From assembly GCA_046703545.1 (NCBI GenBank), contig JBJKSX010000018.1, positions 1 through 14,726 on the forward strand: 14,726 bases of DNA, in the 5' to 3' direction. Shown piece by piece: positions 1-5,954 of this stretch (its first letter is position 1; each line of letters opens with the position of its first letter). Below the pieces are notes generated by a model. That model ran no database searches. It had not been told where the DNA came from and saw nothing but the letters and a program-made list of their open reading frames with translations. Source of the DNA: JAJZOM01 sp046703545. GTDB lineage: Archaea > Thermoplasmatota > Thermoplasmata > Thermoplasmatales > Thermoplasmataceae. A program made the position numbers and the translations under genes.

Positions 1-109
1 ATTAAAAAATTCCATTTTGTCGATAAGGAGTACTGGGCATTCACTTTTTTTCTGGAGATCGGGTTTTTGACTTATCTCGGGAATTGGGGCAATTATGGTG
101 CACATTCCC

Positions 110-1624
110 TCAAGGCACAACCTGCAACGCCTTTTCTTTCTTGAACCATATGTACGGCAATATGATCATCACAAGAAACCAGATGAATCCAGCCATCAGC
201 ACCAGAGGGTATGTTACCATATATTCTGAAGGGTTGAAAGTGTACGGATTGCCGAACGTGACGGAATTGCTTTGTATCTGTTGAAGTGGATTCACGAAGT
301 CGAAAGGATTCAGGTAATTTACTACCGCAACCAGTGCAGGATATGCCTTCGAACTGATGAAACCTGAGAAATTAATGTCAAAAATGAACACTTCAACCAT
401 GGCAAGGGGGAGAAATGCCAGCATAGACTTCCTGCTATACTTTTCGAAATCTGGTGACTCCCTGGGTAGGTTCTTGATAAATCCCTTCCCCAAGAGAATG
501 GATACATAAGCCGACGAGATGGCTATTGAAAAAACCATTCCTGCAGAACAGGCCAGAATGGTTATAATTCCGGCGCTTGCACCAAATTGGCTGCTGGATG
601 AATAGTATGCGAACAGTGCTGTCACTGCCACTATTGGAAGAGAGGCCACCGTAGTGGCTGACACCCTGCGAATGAATGTACTTGCCTTATCACGTTCCTC
701 CGTTTCAGGGAACCCTTCCGGGAGGATCCTTTCTATCCAACCGGTTCTGGCGGAAGGGCCCGAGCTCAGAAGCACGACCACAACCATTGCGGAGAATATT
801 GCCAGTAGAGTTGCTATGCCAAATACAGAACCAACGGCCTGAACTGACTGCATGGCTGGAGTAGGCACAGATTGGAAATAGGCGCTCACCTGAAGGGTCC
901 CCGAACTGCTTTCCATCCCTGCCAGATAGTAGTAAGTGTGCCCTGTGATTGGTATTCCTGTCTGCACATTCTCCTGTCCCGCAAGGGTTGTGGTTGTGAT
1001 GCTAACCTGCTTGCTCTTGTTGAAGGGCGCCGGATAGGAGTAAAGTGAGGAAATCTGGGGGGAAGACTGGTAAAAAATGGATGCATTGTCGAATACATGG
1101 CCCGGAAGTGCCCATATGTGCAGCGCGAACGTTCCAGGATCGGTCAGGCTCTTCACGGGAGACATTGCAACATTTCCCGCATAAAGAGTGTCCTGGTTCG
1201 GCTCCGTTGTCAAATAGTTGGAGCTGTTCTGGGAAAAAGGGTGAACTTTATTGTGAAAATGAACCTCAAGGTCGTAATAGACCATTCCAGGCACCAGGGG
1301 GAGACTTAACTGTATGAATCCTGATCCATTTGTTTCACCGGCGTATCCTCCAGATACATGCTGATAGGTGCTTCCAGTATTCCCTGTGGATGCCGAAAGG
1401 TTGTAGTAGACTTCAGTGCCTGAAATCCCTTCACCATACATGTTGAAATTCTGGGCGTTGTAGGTGAGGCTGGTTGCATTGTATTTTAGAATGGAAGAGG
1501 TGCTAGAGTTTGGAACCTCATAACCGATCCCAGGGGTGTTCATGACAAACCCGACTCCAGCAACCGAAATGGCAAGGGAACCAAGTATCCATATCACTGT
1601 GCAAAGCAGAAAGAACTTGGACAT
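110..1624 (-). CDS. Unrecognised polytopic membrane protein with large glycosylatable ectodomain
   Basis: I do not recognise the family. The 504-residue protein starts with a hydrophobic segment (residues 3-28, signal anchor or uncleaved signal). About 235 residues follow that are rich in Ser, Thr, Tyr, Gly and Asn with at least seven N-x-S/T sequons, so this part is probably outside the cell. Then come five more predicted helices at about 266-288, 322-342, 350-378, 401-423 and 473-494, with a charged loop at about 295-320 that fits the cytoplasmic side, and a short Lys-containing tail. The reading frame extends to a TTG at 1666, but I chose the ATG at 1624: it begins directly at the hydrophobic segment, and the A/T-rich box at 1671-1685 would place transcription start near 1652, downstream of the TTG. 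The gene is divergent from the hydrolase at 1719. A permease-like or surface-assembly role is possible but is not shown by any motif. Confidence 0.8.
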   Translation of the reverse strand: MSKFFLLCTVIWILGSLAISVAGVGFVMNTPGIGYEVPNSSTSSILKYNATSLTYNAQNFNMYGEGISGTEVYYNLSASTGNTGSTYQHVSGGYAGETNGSGFIQLSLPLVPGMVYYDLEVHFHNKVHPFSQNSSNYLTTEPNQDTLYAGNVAMSPVKSLTDPGTFALHIWALPGHVFDNASIFYQSSPQISSLYSYPAPFNKSKQVSITTTTLAGQENVQTGIPITGHTYYYLAGMESSSGTLQVSAYFQSVPTPAMQSVQAVGSVFGIATLLAIFSAMVVVVLLSSGPSARTGWIERILPEGFPETEERDKASTFIRRVSATTVASLPIVAVTALFAYYSSSSQFGASAGIITILACSAGMVFSIAISSAYVSILLGKGFIKNLPRESPDFEKYSRKSMLAFLPLAMVEVFIFDINFSGFISSKAYPALVAVVNYLNPFDFVNPLQQIQSNSVTFGNPYTFNPSEYMVTYPLVLMAGFIWFLVMIILPYIWFKKEKALQVVP

Positions 1625-1625
1625 G

Positions 1626-1643
1626 ATTATCCGGGAGGATAAT
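1626..1643 (-). promoter_or_regulatory. Perfect 7-bp inverted repeat just before a start codon
   Basis: ATTATCC (1626-1632), spacer GGGA, then GGATAAT (1637-1643). On the minus strand the hairpin ends one base before the ATG at 1624. It could fold in the mRNA and mask initiation, or be a repressor operator. An 11-bp palindrome, AACACTGTGTT, sits beside it at 1649-1659, close to the expected transcription start. There is no Shine-Dalgarno sequence in the leader; the hairpin loop reads TCCC on the coding strand. Confidence 0.5.
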
Positions 1644-1670
1644 TTCAGAACACTGTGTTGGGTCAATACA

Positions 1671-1685
1671 ATTTTATATTATTTA
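1671..1685 (-). promoter_or_regulatory. TATA-like box for the 110-1624 membrane protein
   Basis: The minus strand reads TAAATAATATAAAAT. Spacing of about 26 bp from its centre predicts a start near 1652 and a leader of about 28 nt that contains the hairpin at 1626-1643. Assigned by composition and spacing only. Confidence 0.4.
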
Positions 1686-1690
1686 ATGCC

Positions 1691-1700
1691 TATATTAATA
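1691..1700 (+). promoter_or_regulatory. TATA-like box for the 1719 hydrolase gene
   Basis: TATATTAATA centred about 24 bp before the ATG at 1719, a spacing that fits a leaderless transcript. A second candidate, GTGTATAAGA near 1774-1783, has the same spacing to the internal ATG at 1800, so the promoter cannot settle the start alone. Confidence 0.4.
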
Positions 1701-1718
1701 TTTGTCCGCTTTAATTAA

Positions 1719-2774
1719 ATGGTAAAGTGGATTGCATTTCTATGGGAAAACAAAAGTTGGCTGCATAGGCATGTGTATAAGAACCAATCTTACAATAACA
1801 TGCTGGAGATGGGAAAGATCGCCACTGAATACAACATTAAGGAAGAACAGTTCTTCGAGCTCTACGGGGCCAAGAAATACGGGGAAGCCAGAATCCTTAT
1901 CGAGCAAATGTTGAGGGATTACCCGGAGAAAGCGGGCACCCTGTACAACTACACTTACTGTGCAAGAAATCTTGCAGGAGACGCAGAAGGTGCGCTTGAA
2001 CTCATGGAAGAAGCAGCCGGGAAGGGCTATTGGTCTGATCCGGATCAGCTTGCCGGGGATGATGACCTGCAGAATCTTCACGACAATCCACGTTTCAGAG
2101 CTGTACTGAAAAAATACACAGAGCTTGCAGAAGAAAGCAGAAAGAACTCACGATCTGAGCTCAAAATAACAGATCCCAAGGAAGGCACCCACACCCCTGA
2201 TTTACCTGTTCCACTGGTTTTTGCACTTCATGGGAACAATCAGTCTGCAGCCGATTCTTCGGATGACTGGAATTTCATGTCGGAAAAGGGTTGGATGGTT
2301 GCATCGCCGCAATCAAGCCAGATTTCAATGCCCGGGGCATATGTGTGGAACGACCTTTCAGTTGCAGTCCCTGAAGTCAGGAAACACTTCGATTCCATAA
2401 CCGGCAAGTACAACGTTGACCCGGAGAAAACAATAATTGCAGGTTTTTCAAAAGGTGGAGCACTGGCGGCCAAAATCTGTCTAGAGCAGGTTTTGCCTGT
2501 AAGGCGGCTTGTACTCATGGGCCCATATCTTGGTGATCTCCATGGGATAGATGGCATGGTGGATGCGTTCAGTCATGGGGGAGGAAAAGTACTCATCCTG
2601 GTTGGAGAGAATGATTCAGATTGCATAAATGGCGCGAAGGGCCTTCACAACATGCTGAAGGACAGTGGCGTTGACTCAAGGCTGGATATTGTACCCGGTC
2701 TGGGGCATGCATACCCGGAGGATTTTCCGGACAGGATTATGCAAAATATCGATTTCATTCTTGACAAAATATAG
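1719..2774 (+). CDS. Helical-repeat plus alpha/beta-hydrolase (esterase-like) protein
   Basis: A 351-residue two-domain protein, probably cytoplasmic (no signal peptide). Residues about 43-140 are helical and TPR-like, ending in a segment with DPDQL and NPRF that resembles the last repeat of TPR-containing hydrolases. Residues about 160-351 form an alpha/beta hydrolase: an oxyanion-loop segment FALHGNNQS (168-176), the nucleophile elbow GFSKGG with Ser244, an acid in GENDSD (probably Asp299) and His330 in GLGHAYPEDF. This is the carboxylesterase/phospholipase or dienelactone-hydrolase-like part of the superfamily; the substrate cannot be read from sequence. Start is uncertain: ATG 1719 directly follows an in-frame TAA, while ATG 1800 (MLEMGK) begins just before the helical domain and has its own TATA-like box. 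The first 27 residues look unlike a conserved domain, so 1800 may be correct. Confidence 0.85.
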   Translation: MVKWIAFLWENKSWLHRHVYKNQSYNNMLEMGKIATEYNIKEEQFFELYGAKKYGEARILIEQMLRDYPEKAGTLYNYTYCARNLAGDAEGALELMEEAAGKGYWSDPDQLAGDDDLQNLHDNPRFRAVLKKYTELAEESRKNSRSELKITDPKEGTHTPDLPVPLVFALHGNNQSAADSSDDWNFMSEKGWMVASPQSSQISMPGAYVWNDLSVAVPEVRKHFDSITGKYNVDPEKTIIAGFSKGGALAAKICLEQVLPVRRLVLMGPYLGDLHGIDGMVDAFSHGGGKVLILVGENDSDCINGAKGLHNMLKDSGVDSRLDIVPGLGHAYPEDFPDRIMQNIDFILDKI

Positions 2775-2792
2775 GCTTGGTCTGCAGCCTAT
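2771..2792 (+). terminator. Stop-codon hairpin after the hydrolase gene
   Basis: ATAGGCT (2771-2777) and AGCCTAT (2786-2792) form a perfect 7-bp stem with an 8-nt loop. The TAG stop (2772-2774) lies inside the 5' arm. An A/T-rich stretch with TTTT follows near 2801-2806. It could terminate transcription or protect an mRNA 3' end. Confidence 0.45.
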
Positions 2793-2851
2793 AATTCGAA
2801 ATTTTCCCCTTGGGTCATTTGATGGTCTTACCGTGACATGACCTCATCTCC

Positions 2852-2909
2852 CATGGCTGCGTAAATCCGCTGTCCAGAGGCGTTCAACGCTCATCACGCG
2901 GGAGCCATG
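2852..2909. other. Nested inverted repeats in the 2775-2950 intergenic region
   Basis: CATGGCT (2852-2858) pairs with AGCCATG (2903-2909), continued inward by GCG (2859-2861) with CGC (2897-2899) across a GGG bulge. The enclosed segment has a second small palindrome, GCGTTCAACGC (2880-2890). The element lies upstream of the TATA box at 2921, so it is not part of the leader of the next gene. I found no tRNA pattern and no paired C and D boxes. It could be an operator or a short non-coding RNA. Confidence 0.35.
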
Positions 2910-2920
2910 TTAGGATTCAA

Positions 2921-2930
2921 GTTTATATTA
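2921..2930 (+). promoter_or_regulatory. TATA box deciding the start of the small membrane protein
   Basis: GTTTATATTA is centred at about 2926, so transcription should begin near 2951, exactly on the second ATG of the frame. This favours a leaderless mRNA starting at 2951 over the ATG at 2936. Confidence 0.55.
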
Positions 2931-2950
2931 CTGGTATGGGTATTATAAAT

Positions 2951-3226
2951 ATGGATACCCTGACCTGGACAATCTTATTGCTTGCAGTTCTGGGTGCCAT
3001 AGGCTCAATCGTGCTGGCATACTTCATGATCAGGAAGGACACTCCGGGGAAGACCAGTGACGCTGCGTATACCTATTTTATAATTATAGGCATCATATAC
3101 ATTGCAATCAGCCTTCTATTTTACTTTATCTTCAGGCAGCACGGAAATGACTACCTCTTCTTTGCACTGCTTGGCCTATTCTTCACAGTGGTTGGGTACC
3201 TGAACAGGAATCTGGGAAAGAATTGA
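2951..3226 (+). CDS. Small three-helix membrane protein, unknown function
   Basis: A 91-residue protein that is mostly hydrophobic, with predicted helices at about 5-27, 39-63 and 67-85. Short polar loops (RKDTPGKTSD and FRQHGND) separate them, and the tail is basic (LNRNLGKN). The frame also has an ATG five codons upstream at 2936, but the TATA box at 2921-2930 puts the transcription start on 2951. I recognise no family; no catalytic or metal-binding motif is visible. It is convergent with the formate dehydrogenase operon, and a strong hairpin covers its stop codon. The steady hydrophobic pattern, good promoter and matching terminator make it a credible gene. Confidence 0.7.
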   Translation: MDTLTWTILLLAVLGAIGSIVLAYFMIRKDTPGKTSDAAYTYFIIIGIIYIAISLLFYFIFRQHGNDYLFFALLGLFFTVVGYLNRNLGKN

Positions 3227-3235
3227 TTTTCCCAG
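3212..3235 (+). terminator. Hairpin over the stop codon between convergent genes
   Basis: CTGGGAAA (3212-3219) and TTTCCCAG (3228-3235) form a perfect 8-bp stem; the TGA stop (3224-3226) is in the 8-nt loop. An outer pair, ACCTG (3198-3202) with CAGGT (3236-3240), could extend it. It fills the 26-bp gap before the end of the convergent fdhA, so it may serve both transcripts. Confidence 0.5.
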
Positions 3236-3252
3236 CAGGTGGCATCATCCCG

Positions 3253-5952
3253 TCAGGCTTTCAGTTTAAGCACCTTAACTCGCGTGTCCTTGTACGCGGG
3301 TGTCTTCGTCGGAGGGTCATAGACTTCTGGAGTCAGTATGTTTGAACCGAGGTCATGATAATGGAAGGTTGTAAACATCACACCGGGAGGCAGATCAGAA
3401 CTGGACACCACCTTGGCTTTCACCGAACCTGTCTTCGATCTTATCTCCACTGTTTCCCCGCTTTCTAGTCCCTGGCGAATCATGTCATCCGGATTCATTT
3501 CGACATTGCCCCCTTTTTGAAGCTTGCTGATTATGCCCGATCTTGCGGTCATTGTGGCCGTGTGGTAATGCTCCCTCTGCCTTCCTGTTATGAGTGTGTA
3601 AGGGTAGGAATGGTACTCCGACGGGTCTTTTTCCCTCCATGACACGATCCTGAAGCGCCCCTTTCCGCGCATGAAAGAGTCTGTGTGAAGCAGTTTGGTT
3701 CCATTGCTGGACCTGTCCTTGACAGGCCACTGCAAGCCTCCCGATTCAAGTCTGTCGTGCCCTATTCCCGCGTATGATGGTACCAGGCTTGCTATCTCGT
3801 CCATGATCTCGGAACTTGAACCAAATCCCATGTCATATCCAACGCGCGCAGCGAGTTCACCATATATCTGCCAGTCAGGCTTTGCTTCTCCAGGTGGGTC
3901 GAATATCTTCTTGACAAGCTGGACCCTCCTTTCAGTATTGGTGAAGGTTCCAGAATGCTCAAAGGAAGAGGCGGCTGGCAGCACCACATCGGCAAATTCA
4001 GCCGTCTCTGTCATGAAAATGTCCTGGACAACCAGGAAGTCAAGTTTCTTCAGGGCAGCAATGGTTCCGTTGGTGTCTGGATGGGACCTTACTGAATTCT
4101 CGCCCGTTATGTAAAGGAATTTCAACATCCCCTTTCTGGCTGCATCGATCATTTCAGTGCTCTTCCAGCCCTGGAAACGCGGCAATTCCCTGTTCCAGGT
4201 TTTTTCAAACTTCTCCCTCGTGGGCCCGTCAAAGAATGGTTGGTACCCGGGCAGGGATCCTGCCACTGAACCCATGTCTGCTCCCCCCTGCACATTGTTC
4301 TGGCCCCTGATGGGGCTAAGCCCGGTGCCTGGTTTTCCAACATTGCCGGTTATGAGGGCCAGGTTGATCAGGGATGAAACATTGTCCGAACCGTTCTCGT
4401 GTTCGGTAATCCCAAGTGTCCAGAATATAATGGACGGCTTCTCAGTAGCGTAAGCGGTTGCAACCTCTGCAATGGTTTCTGCAGAAATTCCGGTAACCCT
4501 TTCCGCAAACTCAAGCGTGAAGGGAAAGAGGCTTTCTGCAAACTCCTCAAACCCTTCAGTCCTGGAGGATATGAATGATTCATCAGCGAGGCCGTGATCA
4601 ATGATGTGCTTGGCCATAGCTGAAAACAGGACAGTGTCTGTTCCAGGCTTGAGCTGGAGGAACACATCGGAGTGCTTGACAAGCTCAACGCGCCTCGGGT
4701 CCACAATTATGAGCTTCGTGCCATTCTTCACAGCCTTCTTTATGTGGGAAGAAAGAACCGGATGCGCACGATCCACATTGGACCCCGCCATCAGGATGGT
4801 TTTTGCCTTGTCCACATCATCCATTGAATTAGTGGACGCACCGGCACCCGTTGCATACGAAAGCATTGATGCCGAAGGCGCATGGCAGAGTGTGGCGGAT
4901 TGGTCCACGTTATCCGTTCCCGCAACGGCACGCATAAATTTCTGGAATGCAAAGACATCCTCATTGGAGGCCCTGTCGCAGGCTACACCGCCAATTGAAT
5001 TGCTGCCATTCTCACGCTGGGACTTCATTAGTTTTTCAGACACGAGGTCAAGGGCCTCATCCCAGGAAGCGCTCCTGAAGACCTCTTCCACAGGCCTCCC
5101 ATCAAGGCTTTCACGTTGGCCCAAGTTCCTCCTGATCAGAGGAGCCTTCAGCCTGTCAACGCTCATCTGGTGTTCCCATCCAAACTTTCCCTTGACGCAC
5201 AGCTTTCCATGATTGATGTCGCTATCACTGTAGCCTCTGGCCCAGATTATTCTTTCATTCTTTATTCCGTATTCCACCGAGCAACCCACTGCACAGTACG
5301 GGCATATGGTGACCTCGGTTCTCTCTGCAGGTTCCCAGCCTTTTTCTATGAGTGCCCCGGTAGGGCAGGAATCAACACAGGCTCCACAGCTCACGCAGCT
5401 GGATTCGCCCATGGGAAGGCCCAGATCAAAGGTGACCCTGGTGTTGTGGCCTCTTCCCGATACTGCAATAACCTCGTTTACCTGGTCGAAGTCACAGGCC
5501 ATCACGCATCTTCTGCAGAGTATGCATTTCGAAGGGTCAAAGGAAAAACCAGGGTGGCTGGTATCCAGCGAAACATCGAACTGTGGCACCGGCCTCTCCA
5601 CATCAACACCATAATCTTCTGAGTACCTTTCCAGCTTGCATTTATCGAGACTCGCATCCTCATGGACAGGATGGTTCTTCATAAGCATTGACAGAAGCGT
5701 TTTTCTGTATTCCCTCACAGTCTCGCTTTCGGTACTGACATTCATGTTTTCGGCAACCTTTGTGCTGCAGGAGGGCATCAATCTCGGAGGGCTGCCAGCC
5801 TCAACCATGCACAGCCTGCAAACCCCGTTTTCAATTCCTTCATACGAGCACAGGTTGGGTATCTCTATTCCAGCTGTCTTTGCGGCATCCATGATGGTCT
5901 GCCCGCTGCCCGCTTCAATTCGTTCTCCATTGATGTTCACAATGACTGACAT
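3253..5952 (-). CDS. fdhA: Formate dehydrogenase catalytic subunit with NuoG-like ferredoxin domains
   Basis: An 899-residue cytoplasmic molybdo- or tungstopterin enzyme that oxidises formate to CO2, or the reverse. Order of parts: a [2Fe-2S] domain (Cys35, 45, 48, 62); a NuoG-type His-Cys segment (94-110) that keeps only His94 and Cys105; two ferredoxin-type [4Fe-4S] sites (Cys143/146/149/153 and 186/189/192/196); the catalytic-domain cluster (Cys217, 220, 224, 252); the active site with Cys356-His357 in place of selenocysteine-His; Arg549 in the RGQNNVQGGADMG motif; and a C-terminal dinucleotide-binding domain from about 785 (LITGRQREHYHT). The frame opens at 5991, but ATG 5952 is the better start: it follows a GGGAGG Shine-Dalgarno sequence and lies 2 bp after the upstream stop. 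That upstream gene encodes a NuoE-NuoF diaphorase, so electrons probably pass to NAD(P)+. No maturation gene (fdhD, mob) is in the window. No transmembrane or Tat signal is seen. Confidence 0.93.
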   Translation of the reverse strand: MSVIVNINGERIEAGSGQTIMDAAKTAGIEIPNLCSYEGIENGVCRLCMVEAGSPPRLMPSCSTKVAENMNVSTESETVREYRKTLLSMLMKNHPVHEDASLDKCKLERYSEDYGVDVERPVPQFDVSLDTSHPGFSFDPSKCILCRRCVMACDFDQVNEVIAVSGRGHNTRVTFDLGLPMGESSCVSCGACVDSCPTGALIEKGWEPAERTEVTICPYCAVGCSVEYGIKNERIIWARGYSDSDINHGKLCVKGKFGWEHQMSVDRLKAPLIRRNLGQRESLDGRPVEEVFRSASWDEALDLVSEKLMKSQRENGSNSIGGVACDRASNEDVFAFQKFMRAVAGTDNVDQSATLCHAPSASMLSYATGAGASTNSMDDVDKAKTILMAGSNVDRAHPVLSSHIKKAVKNGTKLIIVDPRRVELVKHSDVFLQLKPGTDTVLFSAMAKHIIDHGLADESFISSRTEGFEEFAESLFPFTLEFAERVTGISAETIAEVATAYATEKPSIIFWTLGITEHENGSDNVSSLINLALITGNVGKPGTGLSPIRGQNNVQGGADMGSVAGSLPGYQPFFDGPTREKFEKTWNRELPRFQGWKSTEMIDAARKGMLKFLYITGENSVRSHPDTNGTIAALKKLDFLVVQDIFMTETAEFADVVLPAASSFEHSGTFTNTERRVQLVKKIFDPPGEAKPDWQIYGELAARVGYDMGFGSSSEIMDEIASLVPSYAGIGHDRLESGGLQWPVKDRSSNGTKLLHTDSFMRGKGRFRIVSWREKDPSEYHSYPYTLITGRQREHYHTATMTARSGIISKLQKGGNVEMNPDDMIRQGLESGETVEIRSKTGSVKAKVVSSSDLPPGVMFTTFHYHDLGSNILTPEVYDPPTKTPAYKDTRVKVLKLKA

Positions 5953-5954
5953 TT

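Noticed and set aside
1..109. Gene or element at the left edge
   Set aside because: Only 109 bp of A/T-rich sequence downstream of the first gene; a T-rich minus-strand tract near 4-9 could be a terminator, but nothing firm is seen.
1625..1666. TTG at 1666 as start of the first membrane protein
   Set aside because: It would add 14 residues before a good signal-anchor and lies upstream of the transcription start predicted from the TATA-like box; the ATG at 1624 fits better, although not proven.
2775..2950. tRNA or C/D-box RNA in the intergenic gap
   Set aside because: GTTCAA at 2882 recalls a T-loop, but no matching acceptor, anticodon or D arms are present, and TGATGG near 2820 has no partner D box.
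4601..5212. Long open frame on the plus strand opposite fdhA (about 203 codons), and similar ones at 3695-4114 and 5116-5622
   Set aside because: They lie wholly antisense to a strongly conserved gene and have no domain-like pattern; moderately GC-rich coding regions often leave such open antisense frames.
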